In this document: positions 16,097 to 25,294 of the stretch, in pieces | Position numbering within the stretch: position 1 is the first letter of the stretch | Layout: each line of letters starts with the position of its first letter | Assembly (NCBI GenBank): GCA_002162795.1 | Contig: MAAY01000062.1 | Coordinates: forward strand, 1 to 64,000 | Direction of reading: 5' to 3' | Source of the DNA: Rhodobacterales bacterium 56_14_T64 | GTDB taxonomy: Bacteria > Pseudomonadota > Alphaproteobacteria > Rhodobacterales > Rhodobacteraceae | Length of the DNA stretch: 64,000 nt | Program-made: the position numbers and the translations under genes | The notes under the pieces: model-generated | What the model saw: only the letters and a program-made list of their open reading frames with translations | What the model was told of the DNA's origin: nothing | Database searches by the model: none

Positions 16097-18892
16097 TCAA
16101 CCGCCCAGAGACCTCTTGATTGCAGCCAAAAGATCAGCGCGCATAACTGGTTTGTTCAGGCGGATGTCTTCCGGCTGCAAACCGTTTCTGTGTACGGTTG
16201 CCTCGTTCGCATACCCGGACATAAAGACAACTGGCAGATCCGGTGCCTGCTTGCGAATAGCCTGGCTTAGTGCCGGCCCTTGAAGGCTTCCCGGCATCAC
16301 GATATCGGTCAATAAAAGATCGAAAGTTGGATTTACCTCAAACTGTGCAAGGGCTTCGTCCCCAGTCCCGACCGCTGTGACGTCGTAGCCCGCCTTTTCA
16401 AGGGTTTTAATCAGGATACTACGAACATTGTCTTGATCCTCGGCGACAAGGATCTGCTGCCCCCCACCTTTGGGACTTTCTGATTGGCTAGGCTCGACAA
16501 CTCTGGTTTTGGCTTCACCTGTGAACGCTTTGAAATATAGTCTAAAAGTAGTTCCAACGTCAGCTTCTGAGGTGAGCTGTACCGTTCCGCCAGACTGCTG
16601 CATGAAGCCCATGATCATCGACAGACCAAGGCCTGTTCCTGCGCCGGGCGCCTTGGTTGAGAAGAACGGTTCAAAGATGTGCTCTATTGTTTCGTCAGGA
16701 ATGCCGTGGCCAGTATCGCTGACTGCAAGCAAGACATACCGCCCAGGCTCCATTTTTTCATGATGCACATCAAGATAGGCCCTATCGACACGCACATTCG
16801 CGGTTTCGATCGTCAGCTTCCCCCCTTCGGGCATGGCATCACGGGCGTTCAATATCAGGTTCAGTAGCGAACTTTCGGTTGAACTGATATCCACCTTGAT
16901 CGGCCATAGCCCGGCTAACAGTGACGTTTCGACCTCTATTTTGGACGGCAGGGCGCGTCCGGCCCAGTTGCAGGTCTCGTTCACCAACGTGTTTAGCTCG
17001 ATCACACTGGGCTCCAAACTCGCCCGACGGGCGAAGGCCAGCATGTTGCGTGTCAATTCGGCTCCGCGCTGGGTAGCGCGAATTCCGGTGTCGATCAGGG
17101 ACAGCTGTTCTGCGTCAGTTTCGTCGTCACGCAACAATTCCAGGCTACCCAAAATTGCAGCCAACAAGTTGTTGAAATCATGCGCCACGCCGCCCGTCAG
17201 CTGTCCGATGCTCTCAAGTTTTTGAGCTCGATCTGCAATTGCTTTTTGTGCCTCCAATTGCTGCTGTGCCACCACTTCCGCAGTAACATCCGAGATAAAA
17301 CCAACGGTGAGAATACCGCCATCCTCTTGGGCAAAAACATTGGTGTTGGTTTCCAACCATTTGGGTTCGCCTGAACGATTGATGATTGGGTAACGGCTCG
17401 AATAAGGTTCAGGGGTTTCGACCGCTTTGACCCAGATTTGACGGATTTCTCGCAGATGTATTGGGTCAACCGTGGTCTCCAGAACGCCCTTGGTTGCGTA
17501 GATCTCTTTAGGGGTGTAGCCCCAAATATCCGCAGATTGAGGGCTCACATAGATGATAGCTTCACCTTCGGATTTCGTAATCCTTCGACTAATGATTGCC
17601 CCCGGCAAGCTGGTGATGATCTGGTCTAAACGGGCTTCTGCGAACGCACGGTCACTCTCAGCTTGGCACCGCATAGAAATATCACGCACCATTAGAGCCG
17701 TCTCGTCGGACCCGGCAATTGGACACAGGCGTGCCTCACGATCCCGTCGTTTTCCCTCAACCTCCAAGTGATACTCCCAAGTCACAACGCCCTGCGTGGC
17801 TTGTTGCTTGCGCATATTTTCTTCGAACAGCGCGCGGGCCTCAGGAGGCAATATATCGGCGAAATCGCGACCAATGTAGGTGGCTGGATCCTTGACCAGG
17901 CTAGGTTCAATACGGACTGTGAAATCCAGAATGGTTCCATTTTTGTCGAGGCGAACAAAGTTGTCCGGGAGCCCTTCAAGCAGTGCCGCCATCATCCTGG
18001 CGCGATCCTTAACCTCCGTTTCAAGCGCTTGTTCGCGAAGTATCGACTCACGGAAAACTGCCAACGCCTTTGCCATTGCTCCAATCTCATCTCGACGGTT
18101 TTGTCCCTTGATCGGGAACGCGATGTCCCCATCAGTAAGACGCCCCATCGACGCCGTGATGGCCTTGATCGCTTTGGCGTTGCGGGAACCAATGAGCCAG
18201 GCAAAACCGCTGCCAATCAAAATAGCGGCCGCGACTGCGGCAAGGATACTGGGTTTTGCCGTCTGAACGGACAGCTCGTTTTCAGCTATCCGCAGCTCTA
18301 TCAGTCTCTCTTCCTCGGCGGTGAACGCGGTCATGATTTCGCGGAATTGAGCGAAAATTATTTTGCCGCGACCCTGGCCGACAAGGTCGGCCATATCATC
18401 CATGGTTTTTGCGTTAGCACGGGTATGCATGTTTGGCGCGACAACGATGGCACGCCGCAATTCAATTTGCCGTTCGGCAACTTCGACCTGCCACTGCACC
18501 AGGATATGCTCTGCCTCGGTCAGCCGTGCAATTTGGGCCGGATCGTTGCTGACAATTTCCCGCAATCGAGCAAAATCTGAATAAACCCCAGTAACGCCGT
18601 TCTGGTACGATTCCAGGAAGGTTTCCTTTCCCGCCAGCAGATAACCGCGCATGCTGGATTCCATGTCGACCGCCGCAGCAACGATTGTATCGGCCTCTTC
18701 CATTACTGCATGTGTGTGGTTTACCCAGCGAGAGGTCTCTGACATGCGACCAAGGTTCAGGCTTGCGATAACAGCTATGCCGATGGTGAAGATCAGAGGT
18801 ACGGCGGCAACCATCATTATTTTGGTCTTAGTGTTCAAATTCGAGAGTGAAAATGGGTTTCGCGAAACCGTTGGATTTTCTCGATCTGACAT
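16097..18892 (-). CDS. Hybrid sensor histidine kinase with two PAS domains and a receiver domain
   Basis: A 931-residue inner-membrane protein. Membrane segments lie at about 26-47 and 216-235 and enclose a helical CHASE3-like sensor. After them come a HAMP region (~236-290), two PAS domains (~300-410 and ~420-545), HisKA with phospho-acceptor His571 ('GGVAHDFNNLLAAILG'), an HATPase domain (N-box 'NLILNARDAMPEGG', G-boxes 'DTGHGI' and 'GTGLGLSMI') and a C-terminal receiver domain with Asp863 ('LTDIVMPG') and Lys914. All catalytic residues are present. No partner regulator gene is adjacent, so it is an orphan; its signal is unknown. A promoter-sized 250-bp gap separates it from the IS debris. 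Confidence 0.93.
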   Translation of the reverse strand: MSDRENPTVSRNPFSLSNLNTKTKIMMVAAVPLIFTIGIAVIASLNLGRMSETSRWVNHTHAVMEEADTIVAAAVDMESSMRGYLLAGKETFLESYQNGVTGVYSDFARLREIVSNDPAQIARLTEAEHILVQWQVEVAERQIELRRAIVVAPNMHTRANAKTMDDMADLVGQGRGKIIFAQFREIMTAFTAEEERLIELRIAENELSVQTAKPSILAAVAAAILIGSGFAWLIGSRNAKAIKAITASMGRLTDGDIAFPIKGQNRRDEIGAMAKALAVFRESILREQALETEVKDRARMMAALLEGLPDNFVRLDKNGTILDFTVRIEPSLVKDPATYIGRDFADILPPEARALFEENMRKQQATQGVVTWEYHLEVEGKRRDREARLCPIAGSDETALMVRDISMRCQAESDRAFAEARLDQIITSLPGAIISRRITKSEGEAIIYVSPQSADIWGYTPKEIYATKGVLETTVDPIHLREIRQIWVKAVETPEPYSSRYPIINRSGEPKWLETNTNVFAQEDGGILTVGFISDVTAEVVAQQQLEAQKAIADRAQKLESIGQLTGGVAHDFNNLLAAILGSLELLRDDETDAEQLSLIDTGIRATQRGAELTRNMLAFARRASLEPSVIELNTLVNETCNWAGRALPSKIEVETSLLAGLWPIKVDISSTESSLLNLILNARDAMPEGGKLTIETANVRVDRAYLDVHHEKMEPGRYVLLAVSDTGHGIPDETIEHIFEPFFSTKAPGAGTGLGLSMIMGFMQQSGGTVQLTSEADVGTTFRLYFKAFTGEAKTRVVEPSQSESPKGGGQQILVAEDQDNVRSILIKTLEKAGYDVTAVGTGDEALAQFEVNPTFDLLLTDIVMPGSLQGPALSQAIRKQAPDLPVVFMSGYANEATVHRNGLQPEDIRLNKPVMRADLLAAIKRSLGG

Positions 18893-19493
18893 TGAAGTAA
18901 CTTCCTTATCCAGATTCTGAGGATCCCGTTTCGGCGCAGAAACTTAGCTGATCGACATTTCCCGTGTGGAAAGCCACTCGCCTCAAGTTGCCAATGACAT
19001 GAAGTTTGATCAAGCTTTTTTGGACACTAATTTATCGCTTCTGCAACTGTAGCACCCGATTCATGCTGTTATTTGCGTCATCTTCAGGCTTTGCTTTTGC
19101 CGCTCCTTGAATTGCCCCTAGAATTGTAGACGCCTTGCTTGGAGGTTTTGGAAGCAAGGAGACAGGGATTAGATTCACAGACGAGTTCAAGCGTGACGCG
19201 GTCGCGCAAGTGGTTGACCGAGGCTATTCGATTGGGGGTGTTTCGGAGCGTTTAGGGATCAATACGAAGTCACTTTACACATGGCGGGCGCAATTTTCGC
19301 GGCCGTGCAAGTAAGTAAAAGGGACGACCGCACAAGCTGCTGAGATCCGGCGCTTGAAGAACGAATTGGCCCGAGTTTCGGAGGAACGCGACATCTTAAA
19401 CTGAAGGGATCAGGAAAGGCCCCAGAGAGGCGTTTACCCAATGAAGGCCACCGCGTATTTCGCCAGGGATGCAAAGTGAGGTACGCGTTTATT

Positions 19494-19533
19494 CATTGCC
19501 CAGCAGGGTATTGCGTAGCAATGCACGAGAGGG
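19494..19533 (-). repeat. Transposase-nested hairpin element, copy A (40 bp)
   Basis: Minus-strand reading starts CCCTCTCG, has stem ATTGC-TAC-GCAAT, ends CCTGCTGGGCAATG. Its removal joins TTT ATT | GAA AAG CAT CAC in the orfB frame (F-I-E-K-H-H). Confidence 0.85.
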
Positions 19534-19980
19534 GAAAAGCATCACCAGCTGTTTTCGGCGCGCGGGATGTGCCGTTGTTTTCGCCTGCATCCCAGCGGTT
19601 TCTATGCATGGGTTAAAGTCCAGTAAGCCGAGGTGCGCAGGAGGATGCACGCCAGACAAAGCAACTCAGAGAGGCTTGGAAAGAAAGCGGCACTATATAC
19701 GGTTACCGCAATATGCAGGATGATCTCTTCGATCTGAGTGAGACGTGTTGCCCAAATCGCGTGGCTCGGTTGGCAAGATTAGCAGTCATACATGCCCAAA
19801 TCGGCTACCCATAATAAAACGCGCGAAGGGTTTGCGTATTTGGCAGTTGTAATCGACCTCTTTTCTCGCCGCGTGGTCGGTTGGTCGATGCAGAATAGGC
19901 AGCCAACAGATTTGGTTCTACAGGCATTACTCATAGCTGTTTGGAGGCGTAAGCCAACGAGCAAAGTATTGGTTCATTCC

Positions 19981-20020
19981 CCCTCTCGTGATTTGCTGTG
20001 CAATACCCTGCCGGGCAGCG
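19981..20020 (+). repeat. Transposase-nested hairpin element, copy B (40 bp)
   Basis: CCCTCTCG, stem TTTGC-TGT-GCAA(T)A, then CCTGCCGGGCAGCG. It splits the motif holding the second catalytic Asp of the DDE triad: removal gives CAT TCC | GAT CAA (H-S-D-Q of HSDQGSQF). Confidence 0.88.
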
Positions 20021-20149
20021 GATCAAGTTTCCAGTTCACCAGCATTGAATGGGCGTTCGGGCAGTCACTCTAACCGATGGAGTGCCAACCCTCACTTTCT
20101 CAAGCAGCACAATCTTGAACGCAATATAAGTAGACGCGGCAATTGTCAT

Positions 20150-20183
20150 CCTTCTCGGGCATGAAATGCCCTGTCAGGCAACG
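20150..20183 (+). repeat. Transposase-nested hairpin element, copy C (34 bp)
   Basis: CCTTCTCG, perfect stem GGGCAT-GAA-ATGCCC, end CTGTCAGGCAACG. It is the shortest copy apart from I. Removal gives TGT CAT | GAT AAC (C-H-D-N of the conserved NCHDNAVAES motif). Confidence 0.85.
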
Positions 20184-20222
20184 GATAACGCTGTCGCGGA
20201 AAGCGTATTCAACCTTCTGAAC

Positions 20223-20349
20223 TCACTTGTTCATCGTTGAAATTACAACCCCCAAATCTGATGTAACCTCTGGTCTTGTCAGGCCACTGCTGGTTGCGAT
20301 GCGCACCGCATCACGGCGAAACTCGTCTGTATATCTGATTGATTGCCAT
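20223..20349 (-). pseudogene. IS3-family orfA fragment
   Basis: Minus strand from ATG 20349: 'MAINQ', then after a one-base shift 'YTDEFRRDAVRIATSSGLTRPEVTSDLGVVISTMNK' to a stop at 20223. This is the HTH part of an IS3-group orfA different from that at 19165. A ribosome binding site (GGAGACAGG) precedes it. The region 20350-20527 has no further recognisable gene. Confidence 0.75.
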
Positions 20350-20527
20350 TTCCTGTCTCCTTCATGGCAATTATTGCTCTAAAGAAACCGGAACTAAACC
20401 GGGGCACGACCAAAGTCGAAATCTTGTCGAAATGGCCAAGCCGGCCCGTTGGTCAGACGTTCCTTAAGTAAGGGCGGACAGGTGCCATTCACTGCAGTTG
20501 CAACAATGTCGGCTTTGGGGGGTGGTT

Positions 20528-20982
20528 TCAACGGGTCGACGCAACACTTGCATTGAAACGCTCGGCTGGTGTCTCATATTCTAGCGTTTTTCGAGGTCGT
20601 TCGTTGAGTAGCCTTGCGACGGCACTCAGCTTCGCTTGACTATGTATCGACAATTCTGTGCCCCTTGGGTAGCACTGTCGCAGCAAACGGTTGGTTTCAA
20701 GGATCTAGCAGTTGATCGCACAGATAGTTGCGCAGTCAGGCCTGGTGATATCTCCTCGCGTTCAGCCAAACTCAGAGCCAAACGGGACCTCATGCGATCT
20801 AGCGGACGGATACCACCGGTGCGCACTGGCAGCGGATAAATTGAGGATGATGCGCGATCAAAACCACGTCCAGTCGAACTCATCGACTCTCCGCGTTGCC
20901 AACGATCCCAGATCTCTGATTTCTGTTTATCTGTAAAAAATGTCTGCGGTGATAGGCCATGATTTACACTCCATCTTTCCAT
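20528..20982 (-). pseudogene. IS30-family transposase with large internal deletion
   Basis: The N-terminus is well kept ('GLSPQTFFTDKQKSEIWDRWQRGESM', '[30 protein letters not shown]'), as is the C-terminal tail on the same strand ('[33 protein letters not shown]', stop at 20528-20530). The DDE catalytic core between them is missing and frames do not match. The remaining ~455 bp compare with roughly 1 kb for an intact gene. Confidence 0.8.
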
Positions 20983-20987
20983 AAAGA

Positions 20988-21449
20988 CTAAAGTGTTGCG
21001 CCGACCCGTTGAAATCGCCGCTGGAAACTACCGTCAGAGGGGTTAGGCACGAAGGGCCACTTAGGATCGTTCATGCGGATGCTGAACGTGGAAAATGCCA
21101 GAAACTGCATTCGGTGAGAGATGCGCGGGCGAGCATTGGCCTTGTCATAGCCCACTGGTGCAGCGACGCTGGACCGGGTTCTGGGGGGCTGCGATATAGA
21201 TTTCGGTGCCGCTGAAGGACTTGATAAAGCGCAGGGTGTCGTTCGAGGCTCAGGACCTCGACGTAGGGTGACTTTGGTGGTTGGTTTTGGATGTGTCAGC
21301 TCAGAAATGGTCATGATGGTCCCCTTTGAATGGTTCAGAGGCAAAGGCATCACGGTGGAGAGGAGGCAGTCGCGCATGTCCTTTCCACTGTCATCGGACC
21401 AGTGCCGGGCTGTCGGGGAGATAAAGGCCGTTTGTGCGGTGTTACTCAT
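20988..21449 (-). other. Unrecognised open frame, possibly prophage debris
   Basis: A 153-codon minus-strand frame starts 'MSNTAQTAFISPTARHWSDDSGKDMRDCLLSTVMPLPLNH'. The first ~65 codons look protein-like and the frame downstream of about 21260 seems shifted ('LRFIKSFSGTEIYIAAPQNP' in another frame). I recognise no family. Its closeness to the Mu-like gene fragment downstream suggests common phage origin, but that is inference. Confidence 0.3.
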
Positions 21450-21559
21450 GCGGCCAAATATTTAACCGGGCAAAAATGCAGACACCCTACAACTAGTTGT
21501 GGTTGCAGCGGTTCATGAGGGCCTGCCCAGATCGGTGGGGATTTGCGCGCCAGTCAATT

Positions 21560-22043
21560 TCGGCGGGTGGCAGCCTCTTCCAACCAGTCTACCAATTCGG
21601 CGACGATGTTGTCCTGGGCTTCATCCGATTGGCCGATGAATGGGCGGGCAGGGATGGTGCCCCAGGGGATTGAAGCGCCGGTTGAAGCCTTGCCAAAAAT
21701 TTCCATACCCGCGCCGAACTGCATCACGGCGGCCTGAATGACGTTTGAACCGTATTCAACGTTGCCTTGGGCGGCCTCATAAAAAGCGTGTCGCGCATAT
21801 CTCCCGAGACGGTCAGCGGTGCGCCAAAGGTCAGCCCCAGTTTGGTATAGCGGTCCAGGGTGGATTGCTTGCGCGGAGCAAAACGCGTGCCGTCGGGTTG
21901 CGCGCCGTCACGCATGCGGTCCTGGGCCGAGACCAGCAGTAACTCGCAATGGCCTCCATCACCGGGGTCATACCGGCCACAGCCGCAGCAACCGCAATCA
22001 GGGCAGGGTCCAGAGTGTCAGTATTGGATTCGGTTCTGGCCAT
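21560..22043 (-). pseudogene. Mu-like phage virion morphogenesis protein (gpG-type), frameshifted
   Basis: Three minus-strand frame segments join into one protein: 'MARTESNTDTLDPALIAVAAAVAGMTPVMEAIASY', then 'DRMRDGAQPDGTRFAPRKQSTLDRYTKLGLTFGAPLTVSGDMRDTLF', then 'AAVMQFGAGMEIFGKASTGASIPWGTIPARPFIGQSDEAQDNI'. The 'PWG-IPARPF-G-S' end is typical of the virion morphogenesis family found in Mu-like phages. Two frameshifts separate the segments, so it is a relic; no other clear phage structural gene remains nearby. Confidence 0.7.
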
Positions 22044-22257
22044 GGCGAATTCTACCTTCGCTGTTGATGTTGGCCTTAGGTAGCCAAGCTCTTTGGTTTA
22101 AGCCGTCAGCACATATTATTTGTAACCGATACGAATTACACAGCAATTGAGTAACGAGGGTGTGGATTGCTGATGGGGTGGATGGCTCCTGCTCCAATCG
22201 ACGTCGCAATGGGTCATACGGCAGATGTCACAAACTGCAAATGAGAGGAGCTAGCCC

Positions 22258-23196
22258 ATGAACGTTCCAACAATAGGCGTTGGTCTGGCTAAGAACATTT
22301 TTCAGGTTCACGGGATCACTGGAAATGATGAGGTCGTCAGCAACAAGCCTTTGAGACGCGCACAGTTGTTACCGTTCTTCGCCCAGCGTGTGCCTTGTCT
22401 GATCGGCATGGAGGCATGTAGCGGCGCACATCATTGGGCTCAGGAACTAACTACGTTGGGCTATGATGTCCGTCTGATCCCACCGATGTATGTCAGAGCA
22501 CATGTCAAACGCGGGAAGTCTGCTGCCATCGATGCCAAGGCCATTTGTGAGGCTGTGACGCGTCCGACGATGCAGTTTGTTGCGGTGAAGACGGTTGAAC
22601 ATCAAGCTCTACTGTTGATTCATCGCGCCCGGGCTCTGCTTGTCCGGCAACGTACATCGCGCGGGGCCTCGCGCGTGTCATCGGATTTGCAGAGGACATT
22701 TTGGCCGGCAAAGTGCTGAAACTACCCGAGATTGCCAATGAGTTGATCCATAATCTTTGTGAACATCACATGGCTTTGTATGCACGGGTCCGTTGGTATG
22801 AAAACCGGCCGAAGCTGGTCGCCAATGAAGATGCGCGGGTCCGTTTGTTGCGCAGTGGCCGCGATTTTGCAGCATGGCTTGGTCTGACACCTGCGAACAA
22901 GTCCAGCGGCGGCAAAGAGAAACTGGGACGCATTACAACCCCTCTCGGGACATCGCTTGCGATGCCTTGCCGGGCAGTGAATGGGTGATCAATACCTAAG
23001 ATCATTGCTCGCCGTTGGCATGACGTCGCTTGTTCGCCAGACCCGAGCGCACCCGGAACGCGCAAGCAAATGGCTAACATCGTTGCTGGACCGTAAACCG
23101 GCCCGTATCGCGACCGTCGCCATGGCGAACAAGACTGCAAGGATTATTTGGGCCGTTTTGATCCGCAACGAACCATATACGCCTCGCGCTGCCTAA
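22258..23196 (+). pseudogene. IS110-family transposase, multiply broken
   Basis: The N-terminal RuvC-like part ('MNVPTIGVGLAKNIFQVHG', 'RGKSAAIDAKAICEAVTRPTMQFV') is IS110-type, but the first acidic residue of the DEDD set appears changed (GVGLAK for GIDLAK). A later frame gives 'RGLARVIGFAEDILAGKVLKLPEI', then a deletion removes the 'PGVGPITA' segment before 'GRDFAAWLGLTPANKSSGGKEKLGRIT'. A hairpin element (22940-22979) precedes the intact C-terminus ('MGDQYLRSLLAVGMTSLVRQ' to the stop at 23196). Confidence 0.85.
22940..22979 (+). repeat. Transposase-nested hairpin element, copy D (40 bp)
   Basis: CCCTCTCG, stem GGGACATCGC-TT-GCGATGCC (A bulge), end TTGCCGGGCAGTG. Removal gives ATT ACA ACA ATG GGT GAT (I-T-T-M-G-D), restoring the IS110 frame. 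This shows the element is not confined to IS3 hosts. Confidence 0.88.
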
Positions 23197-23730
23197 AGGA
23201 GAAAGAACAACGAGCTAGCAAGACCCGCGAGATGATGGTGCATAAGTCTGCCGCTAGAACCAAGGCACCCCGCCGAATGGCTTGGGCGCTGCAGCCCGCA
23301 AAGCTGATAGGGACTTGGTTTGCGGACCCCTTCAGGGCCAGCGGTCAAAATCGCGCAAACAGGCCGGACACATGACTACGTCTGAGCCGGACACATGACT
23401 GCGTCTGACAAGTGCACAAATCAGATCAAATATATCTTGCTATGCAGGAGCCATCCACACAAGCAGCAGTCGCTGCGATGATCACAAATGGCCAGGCTGC
23501 GGACAATGCCCCTGCTTAATGTCATTGGGACTACAGGAGCGAAGGCTCCTAACCGGCCAATCGTGCCACACCCGTCTAACGGCAGACTTCAGCCTAAATC
23601 AGACCATTTTTACAGTGTATCCATCGTCACAGTGCAGCTTTCGCAATGCGACCCTCAGGAACATTGCAGCACTTTTAGGTCCTACCGTTCGCAATGATGC
23701 ATTCTTCATTTTAAGGTTTGGGAGGCTATG
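23197..23730. other. No gene recognised
   Basis: Between the IS110 remnant and the rsmJ-like gene I find short open frames only, none with family features. The stretch contains one 23-bp tandem repeat (23363-23408). Confidence 0.5.
23363..23408. repeat. 23-bp tandem duplication
   Basis: Two adjacent 23-bp units beginning GCCGGACACATGACT differ at a single position (A/G). The unit contains GCCGGACAC; it may be a duplicated IS end, since similar GGACA starts occur in IS3-type terminal repeats. Confidence 0.8.
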
Positions 23731-23764
23731 ACATGCGGAGAAAGACAGATACAATCCGAGGGAT

Positions 23765-24409
23765 GTGGGGTTGGAATATTATGCAGGTAATGGCGATGAA
23801 CGGAGTATGACGCAGATTGATGGGGAGTTGCGGGTTGATTTTGTCAGCGGTTCTGTTGCGCATCGACTCCGGTTTGGAGGGGGGCGCGGGCAAGCTCTGG
23901 CAAAAGCGATGGGCTTGCGAGCGGGTAAAACACCAGTGATTATTGATGCGACGGCTGGCTTAGGCCGCGACTCATTTTTATTGGCGTCGCTGGGAGCGCA
24001 GGTCACAATGATCGAGCGGTCGGAGAGAATTCATTCTTTGTTGGTTCAAGGCATGGATCGAGCAGCTAAAGAGGGAGGCGAATTCGCCGAGATCATTAGC
24101 CGCATGACACTCCTTAAAGGAGATGCCAAGGATTTGCTGCCTGAGCTGTCTGGCGAAGCAATTTTGATTGATCCAATGCATCCTCCACGTAAAAACTCGG
24201 CGCTGGTGAAGCGCGAGTTACGTCAAGTTCGCGAGATCGTTGGAACGGATGATGACGCTGTAGAATTGGTGCGCGTGGCGCTCAAATATGCGCGCACTCG
24301 AGTGGTTCTAAAGTGGCCATCAAAGGCTGATCCGATCAAAGGAATACAGGCGAGATCCCATCAAATACGGGGAAAAACAACGAGTTACGATGTTTTTATG
24401 GTCGGGTGA
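23765..24409 (+). CDS. RsmJ-like 16S rRNA methyltransferase, short N-terminus
   Basis: A 214-residue class I methyltransferase. 'FVSGSVAHRLRFGGGRGQALAKAMG' followed by the SAM motif 'IIDATAGLGRDSFLLASLGAQVTMIER', 'LIDPMHPPRKNSALVKRELRQVREIVG' and 'RVVLKWPSKADPI' match RsmJ (YhiQ), which methylates the guanine at E. coli position 1516 of 16S rRNA. E. coli RsmJ has about 35 more N-terminal residues, so the gene may be truncated at its 5' end. The GTG at 23765 or the ATG at 23807 are possible starts. It sits alone between IS remnants and its A+T content seems higher than the neighbouring core genes. This family is best known from gammaproteobacteria, so transfer is possible. Confidence 0.7.
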   Translation: MGLEYYAGNGDERSMTQIDGELRVDFVSGSVAHRLRFGGGRGQALAKAMGLRAGKTPVIIDATAGLGRDSFLLASLGAQVTMIERSERIHSLLVQGMDRAAKEGGEFAEIISRMTLLKGDAKDLLPELSGEAILIDPMHPPRKNSALVKRELRQVREIVGTDDDAVELVRVALKYARTRVVLKWPSKADPIKGIQARSHQIRGKTTSYDVFMVG

Positions 24410-24466
24410 GGCTTTGTTGCACAAATCGACCTGATGTTGGACTTCCCTTTCCCGGACGGACTTAGC

Positions 24467-24690
24467 CTAAGGCAAAACAGTTTCTGGTATGCCAAGAGCT
24501 GTGAAGCCATCGCGGACCGCGGCACGGATTTGGATCTCCGTAACCTGCCGATTGAAGTCTCGCGCAGAGAGACGCTGACCGAGCAGTCTTACAAATACAT
24601 CCACTGACCGGCAGGGCATCGCAGCGCGATGTCCCGAGAGGGGATCAGAAGGTGCAATGGCCCAGATGAACCCCTGTATGGAATGGCAAC
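24467..24690 (-). pseudogene. Transposase C-terminus, IS5-like
   Basis: Minus strand reads 'DVFVRLLGQRLSARDFNRQVTEIQIRAAVRDGFTALGIPETVLP' to a TAG at 24467-24469. This resembles the tail of IS5-family transposases (R-F/D-x-x-Q-V-x-E-x-x-x-R-x-x-V-x-x-x-F-T-A-L-G-x-P). The upstream part continues after removal of the hairpin element as 'PLHLLI|DVFV', but beyond 24690 it is not recognisable. Family assignment is tentative. Confidence 0.5.
24602..24642 (-). repeat. Transposase-nested hairpin element, copy E (41 bp)
   Basis: Minus-strand reading: CCCTCTCG, stem GGGACATCGC-GCT-GCGATGCCC... compressed to GACATCGC/GCGATGCC, end CTGCCGGTCAGTG (one change in the constant palindrome). Flanks after removal read GATC|GATGTA. 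Confidence 0.8.
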
Positions 24691-24991
24691 CGACAAGGTC
24701 CTCTGAGCTACTCCCTAATAGTTGGACAGTATCTGGCGTGACTTAAGCTACTTTCTGCTCCTGCTGACCGGGTTTGGTTGTTTGTTACTCAGCCAATAGA
24801 CCACGGCTGGTGACTTGCCGCCAAGCGCGGAATGAGGGCGCTTACGATTATAGAACTCCATCCATTTTTTGACGCCAGCTTTCGCCTCTGATCCGGTTTC
24901 CCAGGCATGAAGGTAAACACACTCGTATTTCATCGAACGCCATAGACGCTCAATGAAGATATTGTCGAGAAAGCGGCCCTTGCCGTCCATT

Positions 24992-25028
24992 CACTGCCCG
25001 GCAGTGCATGTTTACATGCACGAGAGGG
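24992..25028 (-). repeat. Transposase-nested hairpin element, copy F (37 bp)
   Basis: Minus strand: CCCTCTCG, perfect 8-bp stem GTGCATGT-AA-ACATGCAC, end TGCCGGGCAGTG. Removal gives ATC TCA ATG GAC (I-S-M-D), the exact IS3 motif RISMDGKG. Confidence 0.9.
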
Positions 25029-25253
25029 GAGATGCGGATGTTTGACCGTCGCAGCCGGTCCGTCCAGACGAAGGATGTGAACTGGCTGCCCTGGTCTGTG
25101 TTCATGATCTCGGGAGGCCCAAAGCGGTGGATCGCCTCGTTCAGCACCTCGACACAGAACTCTGCCTCCAGCGTATTTGAGATGCGCCAGGCCAGCACCT
25201 TGCGGGTGTGCCAGTCCATAATCGCGACCAGGTACAGGAACCCACGTCGCATC

Positions 25254-25294
25254 CACTGCCCGGCAGGCGATTGCAAAGCAATCTGCCGAGAGGG
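25254..25294 (-). repeat. Transposase-nested hairpin element, copy G (41 bp)
   Basis: Minus strand: CCCTCTCG, stem GGC(A)GATTGC-TTT-GCAATCGCC, end TGCCGGGCAGTG. Removal gives CTA CCG ATG CGA (L-P-M-R), restoring DITYLPMRRGF. Confidence 0.9.

Larger units (their letters stand above)
19160..20222 (+). pseudogene. IS3-family transposase (orfA + orfB), carrying three hairpin elements
   Basis: OrfA: 'RFTDEFKRDAVAQVVDRGYSIGGVSERLGINTKSLYTWRAQF' from 19165, then a stop and shifted 'AEIRRLKNELARVSEERDIL'. OrfB pieces: 'KATAYFARDAK', 'RYAFI', 'KHHQLFSARGMCRCFRLHPSGFYAWVK', a degraded middle, 'REGFAYLAVVIDLFSRRVVGWSMQ', 'SKVLVHS', 'NCH' and 'DNAVAESVFNLL'. The element has other frameshifts and small deletions besides the three hairpins (19494, 19981, 20150). 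It stops abruptly where an opposite-strand orfA fragment begins. Confidence 0.8.
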
